Source of the DNA: Atherinomorus stipes
Taxonomy: Eukaryota > Chordata > Actinopteri > Atheriniformes > Atherinidae
DNA length: 64,000 nucleotides
Direction: 5' to 3'
Assembly: GCA_023101725.1 (NCBI GenBank)
Contig: JALJCO010001448.1
Coordinates: 681,001 to 745,000, forward strand
Shown here piece after piece: positions 1-10,974 of this stretch; the stretch's first letter is position 1, and the number at the start of each line of letters is the position of its first letter. The translations under genes and the position numbers were made by a program. A model generated the notes under the pieces. The model did not search any database. It was not told the DNA's origin and saw only the letters and a list, made by a program, of their open reading frames with translations.

Positions 1-270
1 AATCTGCTGTCACATCTTAAATGGCCTCGGGCCCCATGATGGAGCTGAGGCACGGCGCATGAGAACGTAAAGCCACGCTGTCTGTCTTTTTCTGGCCATA
101 AACCAGCAGCATAATCCTCTTTTCTTCATAACACTAGCCTTTTTTCTGAGAGGCAGTCAGCTGTTGCGACCTGGGGATAATACTAAAGCCCTTTTCTGCC
201 CTCCGTTCTAGAAGAGGTGATTTTGCAAAACAGGGATAGCATGCCTTCATGGGGTGGTAGGCCATGCTTA

Positions 271-310
271 CACAAACACACACACACACACACACACGCA
301 CATACACACA
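271..310. repeat. (CA)n microsatellite
   Basis: About 40 bases of nearly pure CA dinucleotides with a few interruptions (AAA, GCA, ATA). The cysteine/valine-rich ORFs that read through it on the minus strand are repeat artefacts. Confidence 0.95.
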
Positions 311-926
311 GATACTTGGACATAAATAAAGGCTCCTTTCTGTGCCTGCCTGGGCAATAACAAGGGCAGAGCAGAGGGAGTGAAGGGTAAATGTTAGTGT
401 GACTGCTGTGTTGTCTGGTCCTCTCTGAATGCCGTGTGTGTAAAACACACCGGTGCACAAAGAGCTCCTTTGTGGTCCACGCAGCAAATGCTACTTTTCC
501 ATAGCGTTGCCTTCATAAAACATCAGGGTGTGCTCTGCTTAAGGAGCCAGGCCCGTTGCATAATATACAGGGGTGAAAATAAGGCCGTAAAACACATCTA
601 AGAGCGCTGCTGGAACCCAACATTTACACCTTTAGCTGGAACAAAAACTAAACAAGCCTTTCCAGCTCATTTTTAAAAACAAGAAAAAGATTATCCGGTC
701 AAAGCTGGAAAGCAGAGGTGCTTCCAACTGTTTGTTGGTGTTAACAAGCCAGGAACCAACAGATTGTCTCGGCCTTTCCCACATTAGAAAGAACACCTTA
801 ACCTAAACAAATACAAACGCTAAAACAAATCTGTGCAGGCTGAAATAAGTGATTCTGGTTGGCTTTCTACTATCCTGACTGCAGACACTCAAACTATGTT
901 TTTAACCCATGTGGATCACTTCAATA
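311..926. other. No recognised feature
   Basis: Non-repetitive looking sequence with no ORF that resembles a protein, no terminal inverted repeat and no microsatellite. The same holds for bases 1-270. Confidence 0.5.
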
Positions 927-1135
927 GGCTTTATGCACAGCTCCTCTACTTCCTGAACTTAGTACTGCACCTTTGTTTCCTGTCTTTCATGATTGGATAA
1001 ACTGATTAATCCAGGTGTGTCTGATCTCAGCAAATGGTCAGACACACCTGGATGAATCAGTTCATCCAATCTTGAAAGACAGGAAACAAAGGTGCAGTAC
1101 TAAGTTCAGGAAGTAGTGGAGCTGTGCATAAAGCC
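927..1135. mobile_element. Palindromic MITE, family A copy 1
   Basis: A near-perfect palindrome of about 209 bases. The arm begins GGCTTTATGCACAGCTCC and includes a CCAGGTGTGTCTGA block; the second arm is its reverse complement, with roughly 14 bases of spacer between them. Related copies lie at 14807, 43780, 57398 and, as a half element, 18100. Its size, palindromy and copy number fit a non-autonomous foldback MITE. The superfamily cannot be assigned by eye. Confidence 0.9.
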
Positions 1136-1630
1136 CATTTACCAACCCTTCAGGTCAACAGTGGACCAAAAAAGTCCTCTTCCAAAAACTGCTATAAAAC
1201 ATGACTGATAAATATTTTTTCCTTCATATTTCAGTCAACTTCGGATTATTCAAATGATTTAAACCCTTAATAGGATTACTTTCTTACTTTCCTGGACCTT
1301 ATTTCTAGGAGTTTATACGTGCATTTACTCACTGGTAAAATTTCTGCATCACTTTGACTCCTCTGGAGGATATTACACTGAGTCATCCTTCAGCGTACAT
1401 CCATATCATGGGAGAGACAGGATAGCTTCTACAGTATACAAGACATTTTCTGCAGCAAAACTCCTTCATTTCACCAATACTTTAAGTAGAATGAACGAAC
1501 GAACTATTACTGTTGTCCTGTGAGTTCAGAGGCTCAAAGTTTTTAGTTTGGTGGTGTCTGGATAGCGAGCTGCTCTCTCAGCTGTACAGCGGCGTGCGCC
1601 CCAGCCTGCAAAGTGTTAAGAAAACCTCCC

Positions 1631-2769
1631 GTTAAAGGCGCTATACCTGATTTTGCACATTTGTGAACCGTGAGCGAGGTGAACAGTGTAGTTTGAACTG
1701 TAAGCCCCGCCCCTAACTGTTTCTCCCAGTGAGAAATGCTCCTGCTCTCGTTTTTCTCTCCTCCCACTCAACATGCACGAAATAACGTGCACGTTTCATT
1801 AGGGCTGTACCTAAAATAGCTTTTAATTTGATAATTTTTTTTTTTTTTAAATAAATATCGATATCGATCGATACAGATTTTTTTTTTATCGATAATCTTT
1901 TTTTCTATATCGTCCAGCCCTACGTTTCATACTCGTGCACAAAGAGACTCTCCAGAGAAAACTTGCATCTTCCAGTGAAATTACTGTTCTGGTTACAGTA
2001 TATGGCTGTGGATCAGCTAAATGATATTTTCTATCATAACCGGTAGTTTACCGTAACTACAGTTATGTAAACAGATGCACAGTTATGACGAGTTATGATG
2101 TTAAAGGCGACATTACAACATGACAGCCTGATAAAGTTTCTAACCGGCCACTTCGAGAAGCAGTGATGTAAAGCTTCGTCGTGCTACGTTGTAAATATCA
2201 CTATTATATACGGTAGACCAGCAGAGGAAGCGCCAGCACCTGAGGACGTAAATGTTACTGAGAAGAAAGTGATTGAAAAAAATACGTGTCCAGGCGGACT
2301 TCGAGTCCACATTCAGTCCGAGGCGTCCAGCTCTATATCTTCAGTACAATCCACCGAGAACACGAACTTTATTCCTTCTTTGGTCTCTCCTGCATTTCAA
2401 GCCTCTCTCCTCCTCAGTTTAGACGCTTACAGGCTGTTTTGCTGTGGTATCGCCACTTTCCTTTGGTAGACGCCATGCGGTTCTGTTTACAAGTGCTGCC
2501 GTGCACGTGAGAGAGGGGGGCGCTTCTCATTGGAAAACGCTGTGAGTGGCTGATAGGAAACCGAAACTTATGTAGAACAAACCGCATTGGTATGAGGAGA
2601 ACGTCACGCCATTCTTAGAAACCTAAACTAAAAAGGCCTGGATTCATGCATATACGCAATCAATGAGTGATTTATTTTTATGAAATTACCTCTTTTAACA
2701 CACATTATACCGTGTAAAAAGCATTTCTCTGAAAGAGATTAAAATATAATCAGGTACAGGGCCTTTAAC
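1631..2769. mobile_element. TIR element inside the 1.3-4.1 kb foldback
   Basis: Terminal inverted repeats GTTAAAGGCGCTATACCTGA (left) and the reverse complement of a GTTAAAGGCCCTGTACCTGA end (right) bound about 1.14 kb. No transposase motif is visible, so it is probably non-autonomous. It is itself interrupted at 1800-1922. The interior around 2200-2560 is CpG-rich but has no convincing ORF. Confidence 0.65.
1800..1922. mobile_element. 123-bp hAT-like MITE with perfect TSD
   Basis: Starts TAGGGCTGTAC and ends GTCCAGCCCTA. It is flanked by identical 8-bp copies of CGTTTCAT at 1792-1799 and 1923-1930. An 8-bp duplication and a TAGGG-type terminus are the hAT signature. The interior is T-rich with ATCGAT repeats. 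Confidence 0.92.
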
Positions 2770-2860
2770 TAGGAACCATTCTTCTTAAAGCATTGATTAA
2801 ATGAAGACGTTCTGCTGCAGATAATACCTTATAGAGAGGCTGCCCCATCTCTTGTGTTAT

Positions 2861-3990
2861 ATACACTCACCGGCCACTTCATTAGGTACACCTTGCTAGT
2901 ACCGGGTTGGACCCCTTTTGCCTTCAGAACTGCCTTAATCCTTCATGGCATGGATTCAACAAGGTACTGGAAACATTCCTCAGAGATTTTGCTTCACATT
3001 GACATGACAGCATCAAGCAGTTGCTGCAAATTTGTTAGCAGCGCATCCATGAGAACCTCCTGTTCCACCACATCCCAAAGCTGCTTTGTTGAATTGAGAT
3101 CTGGTGACTGTGGAGGCTGTGAAATCAGTCTGAGATGATTTGCACTTTATGACATGGCACGTTATCCTGCTGGAAGTAGCCATCAGAAGATGGGTACACT
3201 GTGGTCATAAGGGACAGACATGGTCAGCAACAATACTCAGGTAGGCTGTGTTGCTGACACAATGCTCAACTGGTACTAAGGGGCCCAAAGTGTGCCAAGA
3301 AAATATCCCCCACACCATTACACCACCACCACCAACCTGGACCGTTGACACAAGGCAGGATGGATCCATGCTTTTATGTTGTTGATGCCAAATTCTGAGA
3401 CCACCATCCAAATGTTGCAGCAGAAATCGAGACTCATCAGACAAGGCAACATTTCTCCATCTTCCATTCTCCAATTTTGGTGAGTGTGTGTGAATTGTAG
3501 CCTCAGTTTTCTGTTCTTAGCTGACAGGAGTGGCACCCGGTGTGGTCCTCTGCTCCTGTAGCCCATCTGCCTCAAGGTTCAACATGTTGTGCATTAGAGA
3601 TGCTCTTCTGCAAACCTCGGTTGTAACAAGTGGTTATTTGAGCCACTGTCTCCTTTCTATCAGCTCAAACCAGTCTGGCCATTGTCCTCTGACCTCTGGC
3701 ATCAACAAGGCATTTGCACCCACAGAACTGCTGCTCACTGGATATTTTCTCTATTTCGAACCATTCTCTGTAAACCCGAGAGATGGTTGTGCGTGAAAAT
3801 CCCTGTAGATCGGTAATAAGCAGTTTCTGAAATACTCAGACCAGCCCGTCTGGCACCAACAACCATGCCACGTTCAAAGTCACTTAAATCAACCCATCTT
3901 CCCCATTCTGATGCTGGTTTGAACTGCAGCAGATCGTCTTGACCATGTCTACATGCCTAAGTGCATTGAGTTGCTGCCATGTGACTGGCA
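2861..3990 (-). mobile_element. Tc1/mariner-like element, family 1, copy 1
   Basis: The left end has the typical fish Tc1 terminus CACTCACCGGCCACTTCATT at a TA site. The transposase reads on the minus strand. The opposite end is missing: after TTGAGTTGCTGCCATGTGA the expected terminus is absent, and the sequence passes into the arm of the foldback element. Other copies of the family lie at 10060, 17363 (end only) and 27213. Confidence 0.93.
2905..3950 (-). pseudogene. Tc1-family transposase, inactivated
   Basis: On the minus strand, blocks of a DDE transposase can be read in order but in several frames with stops. They are an N-terminal DNA-binding part (about 3700-3950), LSDESRF around the first catalytic Asp (about 3435), GGVMVWG (about 3310-3330), FQQDNVPCH around the second Asp (about 3155), and the block that should read P-x-E-Q-L-W near 3080. 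In that block the third acidic residue is a Lys codon (3084-3086) instead of Glu. A DDE enzyme without the third acid could not cleave DNA, so this copy is dead independently of its frameshifts. Family length is about 340 residues, which the interrupted reading roughly matches. Confidence 0.9.
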
Positions 3991-4344
3991 AAATAATAAC
4001 TACGCAAAATAATATCTCCCTAAGGAGTCAAAGTGATACAGAAATTTTATCGGTGAGTAAATGCTCATATAAACTGCTAGAAATAAGGTCCATGGTTTAA
4101 AAAAGAAAAAGAAAGTTATCCTTTAAAAACCAACGTGAGTACACAATGTCACCATTTTTATGGAAAAATGTGCATTAAATGAGTTATCTGTCATATAATA
4201 CATGTTTTTCTTTGAAGATCAGTTTTCAAATATATGAAAACTTAGTAATGGCATTGATTTTGCTGAAATTTTTATCAGAGCTCTGCGACTTTGGGCTGGT
4301 AAACTAAACAGAGGAAACCACAGACCAACAGCTCTGGGTAGAGC

Positions 4345-4550
4345 TCAGGTGAGTGGGGGGGTGTGGGGCGTTTACGAGCTGCTTATGATGCAAATGTAGT
4401 CAATATTCCTGTATGTGCGATGGGGGAGGGGAAAGGAGACTGAGAAGAACTTCATGCTTTATAATTTTCATCTCTGTGGGTTTTGAATGTTCAAGTTCAT
4501 GTTGTTAGAAGTGGGCGGGTTTGGGGGGTGGAGGGGCGGGGGGCTGGGCT
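4345..4550 (+). other. G-rich tract with quadruplex-type motif
   Basis: The + strand carries several runs of three or more G at 4512-4549 (GGGCGGG, then longer runs) and a weaker cluster at 4350-4367. The spacing satisfies the usual four-run G-quadruplex pattern. It also resembles GC boxes, but no exon follows that can be recognised. Confidence 0.55.
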
Positions 4551-4559
4551 GAAGTTTGT

Positions 4560-5061
4560 CCCGTAATCTGATGGAACATGGTGACAACTACTCAGTAATT
4601 TTCAGTGTAACAGAACCAAACAACAGAAAAGTGCCTGAAGCTGTATTTGATCTCTAACAACAAACCTGCTCAGCCACAGTGGACCACCCAACGTCACGAT
4701 ACCCCCCACTGCTCACACGAAGCCTCAGTCCGCTGGAGAAGAAGATGAAACTCACACAGAACCAACACACCGAGTTAAAACAGATAAGAGCTTCAAGCAT
4801 TCCTGTCAGATCTGAGGGAACAGCGACGTTTGTGTGGCAGGGAGAAGCAGAGAAGACGCTGCTGACCTGCCTCCTCTCAGCGCTGTCTGCTCTACAACAT
4901 CAGGGTGAAATTCAGGTGCACTGTCTGGTTATTAGGATGGAGAAGTGAGGGTGGAGGAGGGAAACAGGAGCAGCTAATTCCTCAATCTGAACAGGTAGAA
5001 ATGGCCTGAGACTAAGAATAATATCTCATTAAAGCTAAAATTCATCATTTTCAGGGTATAA
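4560..5061. other. No recognised feature
   Basis: Contains an 89-codon open frame (4679-4948, +) with no recognisable domain, no splice context and no similarity to a family I know. I do not call it a gene. Confidence 0.4.
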
Positions 5062-6007
5062 TAGGGCTGGGCGATAAACCGACACGACACTTACAGCAAT
5101 AACCGACGTAACGTTGCCCATGTCCGTATAGTCAGTGTTTTAAAAATACAAAAAGAAAAGTCGTTATTGTCCATTTTTTGTCTGTTTATAGGTCGGCTGT
5201 GCTCATGTCTGTTTAAAATGCTGAGCTACATGTACTGTCTGTAGACACATGACTCTACCTCATCCAGCCTGTAACGAGTTATCGTCCATTTATCGTTACC
5301 GAGGTGACCTGCTCAATATATCCTGATATTGATTTTAAGCCATATCACCCTAACCTGACTCCCGCCACCTGGTATTTGCAATACCATCTGGGGAGGGAGT
5401 TAACCCGATGTCATTTCAAATTAGTCTTTTTTTTCTAAAACTCTTGCATGTGATTGGATAGAAGATCTGTCCGTCATCTTGACTGACACGCTACTTCAGC
5501 CACTCACGTTGAACCGAATGACGCAACCCGTGACGCAACTCAGAGCGACACCAGAGCCACCACGCATAGAGGATCGAGTTATCAAAACATGTTATCAAGC
5601 TCAAAAAGCTTCAGTCAAACAACATGGCGGCGGCGGCGACAGCCCGTCCTCTGTTCGTCTTTCAAGGAAGATATATTTGGAAGATTTGACAAAACAGTGG
5701 AAATAGCCAAATCAATTTCGTCGCTCTGATTCCTACGGCAAGCCGCCATGATTGTTGTTGTCTGAAATAACTGACTGACTACACTGCTGTCGCCTGTGCT
5801 TCTACATCACATCCGGCCAAAACGCCGCCCATCCTTCAAAAGTCCCACCCGCGATTAGTGATTGGCTCCTATTATTCTCTAACCAGACGAAATCACCTAT
5901 AACTGTCGCCTTACTCAGATGGAGTGCGTGAGGAAAGGGAACGCCCCCGCGTGTACTTGTTGAACGCACCCAGATGATGTAAATCAGGTTAATATCACCC
6001 AGCCCTA
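5062..6007. mobile_element. hAT-like element, about 950 bp
   Basis: Begins TAGGGCTGGGCGATAAACCG and ends ATATCACCCAGCCCTA, giving an inverted terminus of about 16 bases. No convincing 8-bp TSD is seen (GGGTATAA versus GGACGCAA). A second internal end-like stretch (CCATATCACCCTAA near 5340) suggests either an internal duplication or a compound of two related elements. No transposase is recognisable. Confidence 0.75.
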
Positions 6008-6098
6008 GGACGCAATAACGGTCGGGTTTATCCTGCACAAAAATAAGGTTGATTCAGGAGAGAAAAGCCTTCAGTTTAGATACAAAACAACAATTACA

Positions 6099-6131
6099 AA
6101 CACACACACACACACACACATACACACACAC
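6099..6131. repeat. (CA)n microsatellite
   Basis: About 33 bases of CA repeat with one TA interruption. Confidence 0.95.
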
Positions 6132-6134
6132 TCC

Positions 6135-6905
6135 TGATCACGCTCATGATTATATGCGTTGGAAAGTGAAATGAAAGCAACATCCTTGTTTTCTGTTTTT
6201 TTGGTGTAGCTACCTGCAGCAGCTGCTCACATCTTTTATTTGTCTCTACAGACCAAACACAAACACACAAGGACACTGAGGACAAAACACCTTCATAATC
6301 CAGCCGATAACAGATGTTTCCATCGTGTCTAGATACTAAAAAAATGAGGTAAATACAGCGTCTGATAAACACCACGACACAGTGTCATTATCTACTGAAC
6401 AAAAACTAAGGCCTTGTTTACAACACAACATTTCCATGTAGAATCCAAAACCTTTCCCTTTGAATACTAAAAATCTGCAGCATCATTTACACATTTACTC
6501 AGCAGTGGAATGAAAACGACTTCCAAGCAGATGGAAAAACAAGAGTGGAAACGATGTAATGAGCATGACTGGCCTGAAGTGGGTGGTGAAACTTTGCAAC
6601 GAAACACCTCATACATCATGTCCGTTTGTCCACCTATAACTTTGTTACCATGGAAACAAGAGACCAACACTCAACAAAACTTACAACAAAACTCATTCTT
6701 ACTGCTTCCACAGGAATTCAGAGGGTCAGAAGCAACCAAGAACTGTTGATCAATGACCATTTCTGTCATTTTTGTTTTGTTTAATGTAAAATTGCACGTT
6801 GAAACTCATCCTGTTTAATCCCAGTCAGCATCCAAACATTTTTCAGGACAGCCTCAGTTGTCAAATTATGAGACTAAAATAATGTAAAATGAATGTATCA
6901 GTAGA
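6135..6905. other. No recognised feature
   Basis: Only short overlapping ORFs on both strands around 6470-6750. None has a recognisable domain, and no repeat termini are visible. Confidence 0.4.
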
Positions 6906-8104
6906 TATACACCATATTGCCAAATGTATTTGCTCACCCACCCAAATTATGGGAATCAGGTGTTCCAATCACTTCCATGGCCACAAGTGTATAAATGAAG
7001 CAGCTCGGCATGCAGACTGTTTCTACAAACATTTGTGAAAGAATGTGTCGCTCTCAGGAGCTCAGTGAATTCCAGCGTGGAACTGAGACAGGATGCCACC
7101 TGTGCAACAAATCCTGTCATGAAATTTCCTCATTCCTAAATATTCCACAGTCAACTTTCAGCTGTATTATAAGAAAATGGAAGTGTTTGGGAACGACAGC
7201 AACTCAGCCACGAAGTGGTCGGCCACGTAAACTGATGGAGCGGGTCAGCGGATGCTGAAGCACATAGAGGTCGCCAACTTTCTGCAGAGTCAATCACTCC
7301 AGACCTCCAAACTTTATGTGGCCTTCAGATCAGCTCAAGAACAGTGACAGAGAGCTTCATGGAATGGGTTTCCATGGTGATGAGCTGCATCGATCAGTAC
7401 ATTACCAAGTGTAATGCAAAGCGTGGATGCAGTGGAGTAAAGCAGCCGCCACTGGACTCTAGAACAGTGGAGGCGTTCACTGGAGTGACGAATCGCACTG
7501 GGTTTGGCGGTTGCCAGGATAGTGGTACTTGTCTGACTGCATTGTGCCAAGTGTAAAGTTTGGTGGAGGAGGGATTATGGTGTGGGGTTGTTTTTCAGGA
7601 GCTGGGCTTGGCCCCTTAGTTCCAGTGAAAGAAACTCTGAATACTTCAGCATACCAAAACATTTTGGACAATTCCATGCTCCCAACTTTGTGGGAACAGT
7701 TTGAAGCTGGCCCCTTCCTCTTCCAACATGACTGTGCACCAGTGCACAAAGCAGGTCCATAAAGACCTGGATGCAGAGTCTGGTGTGGAGGAACTTGACT
7801 GGCCTACACAGAGTCCTGACCTCAACCCGATAGAACAGCTTTGGGATGAACTAGACAGAGACTGAGAGCCAGGCCTTCTAGTCCAACATCAGTGTGTGAC
7901 CTCACAAATGTGCTTCTGGAAGAATGATAAAAAAATTCCCATAAACACACTCCTAAACCTTGTGGACAGCCTTCCCAGAAGAGTTGAAGCTATTCGAGCT
8001 GCAAAGGGACTAACGCCACACTGAACCCTATGGTTTAGGAATGGGATGTCACTTAAAGTCATATGTGAGTCAAGGCAGGCGAACGAATACTTTTGGCAGT
8101 ATAT
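6906..8104 (+). mobile_element. Tc1/mariner-like element, family 2
   Basis: Termini are TATACACCATATTGCCAAAT on the left and, inverted, AATATACTGCCAAAAGTATT on the right, the pattern of a widespread fish Tc1 family. The coding strand is +. A CA/TA microsatellite abuts the right end. The element is close to full length (about 1.2 kb), but its transposase has a central deletion and frame changes. Confidence 0.94.
7043..8024 (+). pseudogene. Tc1-family transposase, inactivated
   Basis: The start codon at 7043 opens MCRSQELSEF, the paired-like helix-turn-helix region, and GRPRKL marks the end of the DNA-binding half (near 7220-7240). The middle is shortened and shifted. The catalytic half resumes with WSDES (about 7472-7487, first Asp), [11 protein letters not shown] (near 7565-7595), FQHDCAPVH (near 7720-7745, second Asp; a Cys replaces the usual Asn after it) and, in another frame, DWPTQSPDLNPIEQLWDEL (7797-7855, third acid Glu present). 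The last codons end at TGA 8022-8024. All three acids survive, but at least two frameshifts, an early stop and the deletion make a functional protein impossible. Confidence 0.92.
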
Positions 8105-8161
8105 TACACACACACATATGTTGGTATATACACACACACACACACATTATATATATACACA

Positions 8162-8204
<43 letters not shown>
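8105..8204. repeat. CA/TA compound microsatellite
   Basis: Alternating CA and TA tracts with a final uninterrupted CA run of more than 40 bases. It sits directly at the end of the Tc1 element. Confidence 0.95.
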
Positions 8205-8207
<3 letters not shown>

Positions 8208-8271
8208 CAATCAAATTTTATTTATAAAGCACTTTTCATCCAAGACGTAACACAAAGTGCTTTACATAACA
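8208..8271 (-). mobile_element. LINE/SINE 3' tail fragment
   Basis: Read on the minus strand it contains AAGTGCTTTATAAATAAAAT, a very common fish retroposon 3' tail. A similar but distinct tail occurs at 34886-34976. Confidence 0.6.
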
Positions 8272-8331
8272 ACAGTGTTGATCTGTTAAAAACATAGGTA
8301 ATTTTTAAAGACTTAAAACAAAACAAAAAAA

Positions 8332-8428
8332 AAGTAAAATATCATACCATAAATAACAAACCATCAAATACCGTAAAACCAATGAAAAAAATCGTGATAT
8401 GAAAAATTTGCCATACCGTCCAGCCTTA
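8332..8428 (-). mobile_element. hAT-like element end fragment
   Basis: On the minus strand it reads GGCTGGACGGTATGGCAAAT then TTTTTCATATCACG, matching the left end of the complete element at 34433 (CCGTATGGCAAATTTTTCAT). Only one terminus is present. Confidence 0.7.
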
Positions 8429-8429
8429 A

Positions 8430-10058
8430 CATAAATATATCTTCTATTCCAGCTCAATTTCAAAGGCAAAATTTTGGTCAAATAACATAAAATTAAGCTG
8501 ATAAAAAACTGCTTTCCCATAAAACTTCTGCACTAAAGTGACAGAGTCCTTCATGCGGCATCATATCTAGTTCATCCAGCTGTGCAGCAGGACTCCGGGG
8601 TCAACACTCCTGGCAATGAGATTACACGGCATTTGCTCCACAGCACACCAACACTGACGAGATGGGACAGTGTTTGTGTGACAATCAAAACACACGCACC
8701 CCCCACTCAGTTATCACCGAGGGAAAAGTCTGATGTGCCTGCTGCATGAAGCTGAAAAAGGGAAGATCACGGCCTGCATGTCCCAGTCAGAGTCCAGTAT
8801 GACCAGTGTAAACCTCGCCTCCTTGTCACGTTTTTGGATGTATGTGGGGGATGTTGAGAAGCTCTCACAGGTCAGGAGTTTGACTTGCAACCGTTGTGGA
8901 GCAATCAAAACGCATCAGTGATCCCATTCACAACCCCCTCCCCAGGTGGCAGGAAAAGGGAGGCTGGGAAAATCCAGGCGGGGTGCGTGTGTGTGTGTGT
9001 TGAGGCTGGTTAATGCTGTGTGAACATCGCTCCACCATCTATTCAAATACAAGGGGTGGGGAGTGATATAAAGAACAATAGCTGCCCTCCCAGCCCCCAT
9101 CAGTCTCCTCCTGGTTAGAGTCAGCAGTTGGCAGAAGAGATCCAAAAAAGATGGCCGACACCAGCAGAGCAGGAAAGTGAGGATCACTTCCTGTGCTTCT
9201 AGTCACAGTGGTGAGGCGTCCTGGATGACGATCGTCCTTTTTAACACCAAAATTAGTGCAAAGATGTCGAGTTTTTAGTGAGTATGAAGCCACAAAGTTA
9301 ACTCCGAGTTAAATCCTCCCTCTGATTAACTTCAGTGAGTCGGGAGCTGTGCTCATACGAACTACTATTTAGCAGGAATAGTAAGTACTATTTACTCCAG
9401 AGAGAATGCCCAGTAAGCTGCAACAGTACAGGCTGTGGTGAACCACAGTTTCTAATAACTTCATGGGAAAAACGGGTTATTTTCTGCCTAGTCTGAGACA
9501 GAGTGAGCTGCTAGTTGTTTGTATTATGGTAAATATTCGTAGACTCTGCCGTATCTAAACATCTGCTGATAACAGAAAACTCAGATCCCTGAGTGAAGAT
9601 CACTAGCTGTACATTTCATATGTATATCACTGAGGACTGAAACCTGTAAATATGAGCGTTAGTCCCAAAGCCAGATGTTAGCGAGAGCTGTGGGGTTTCT
9701 GTCGAGTCTGAAAGGACCTTTAGACTCTGCCTGATGTCTTGGTTAACCGATATGAGAGATCAGAGATCAGCAGGTGGTGATAGACTACTTGTTTATTTTA
9801 TTCAAAGCTGAAATCTGAACTTCCTGAAAAACATGAAACAGAAACTCAAATGGAAAACCTGTAAGATAAAATGAAATACTGTGGAAATTTAATATGAGGA
9901 ACCAGGTCAGCTGTTTTCATCCTGACTCAACCAAAAACTCAGGAAGTGATGTCAACATTGGCCTTCATCATTAAATCTGTGGAAATGTTGAACGCCGGGT
10001 TTTTGTAGCCAGAGTCCTGGCAGCTGCCGAGGACCTTGGAGACGGTGGAAACTCAGTA
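8430..10058. other. No recognised feature
   Basis: No repeat termini, tandem arrays beyond a short GT run at 8981-9000, or protein-like ORF. Overlapping short ORFs on both strands (8714-9293) show no domain. Confidence 0.4.
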
Positions 10059-10059
10059 T

Positions 10060-10973
10060 AGAATAACACATATAAACCCCCTGTCCACGTACCAGGACCA
10101 CCTTCTAGGACCGAGTTGGACCCCTTTTCCCCCAAAACAGCCTTCATTCTAGGTGTCATATTCAACAAGGAAATGAGATTTTGCTCCATACTGACATGGT
10201 GGCATCACACAGTTGCTGCATCCATGATGAGAATCTCATTCCACCACATCCCAAAGCTGCTCTGCTGGACTGAGATCTGGTGACTGTGGAGGTCACTGGA
10301 GTTCAGTGAACTCATGATCATGTTGGACATGATGTGATCTTTGCCTCATGGTGCATTATCCTGCTGGAAGAAGCATCAGAAGATGCTCCACAGCCACGTT
10401 GGTACAAAGGAGCCCAAAGTGGGCCAAGAAAATCTCCCCCACACCATTACACCAGCAGCAGCCTGAAGCCTTGATCCAAGGCAGGATGGATCCATGCTTT
10501 CATGATGTTTCCAGCAAATTCTGAGCCTAGCATATGAATGTGGAGCTGAAATGGAGACTCATCAGACCAGCAACGTTTCTCCATCTTCTATTGTCCAGTG
10601 TTGGTGAGTGTGTGTGAATTGTAGCTTCAGTTTCCTGTTCTTAGCTGACAGAAGTGGCATCCAGTGTGGTCTTCTGCTGTATTCTGGCCCAGAAACCTGA
10701 TCCTCACTGGATATTTTCTCTTCTTCAGACCGTTCTCTGGAAATCCTAGAGATGGTTGTGTGTGGAAATCCCAGTAAATACTCAGACCAACAACCATGAC
10801 ACGTTCAAAGTCACTCAAATCCCCACCCTTCCTCATTCCGATGTTCAGACTGAACTTCAGAAAGTCGTCTTCACCATGTCTACATGATTAAATGTGTTGA
10901 CATGCTGCCATGTGATTGGCTGATTAGATATTTCTCTTAACAGGAAGTTGAACAGGTGGAGCTGATAAAGTGG
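10060..10973 (-). mobile_element. Tc1/mariner-like element, family 1, copy 2
   Basis: Same family and orientation as the copy at 2861: GTTGGACCCCTTTT near the left end, CATGTGATTGGCTGATTAGA and AGTGGACAATGAG at the right. It is shorter than the 2861 copy because of several internal deletions. Confidence 0.9.
10105..10895 (-). pseudogene. Tc1-family transposase, inactivated
   Basis: Minus-strand transposase blocks are visible by comparison with the copy at 2.9-4.0 kb. The LSPAEQLWD block lies near 10250-10285, where the third catalytic Glu is present, unlike in the 2.9-4.0 kb copy. Frameshifts, stops and deletions occur throughout, and the N-terminal half is much shortened. Confidence 0.85.
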
Positions 10974-10974
10974 A

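Larger units (their letters stand above)
1260..4128. mobile_element. Foldback element carrying nested insertions
   Basis: Bases about 1260-1500 pair as an inverted repeat with 3986-4128 followed by 2775-2850. Shared landmarks are GGACCTTATTTCTAG, TGCATTTACTCAC, CACTTTGACTCC and CTGCAGCA. The right arm is split by a Tc1 copy at 2861-3990. A separate TIR element fills 1631-2769 and holds a hAT MITE. Once the insertions are removed, the host is a foldback element with arms of about 200-250 bases. Confidence 0.75.
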
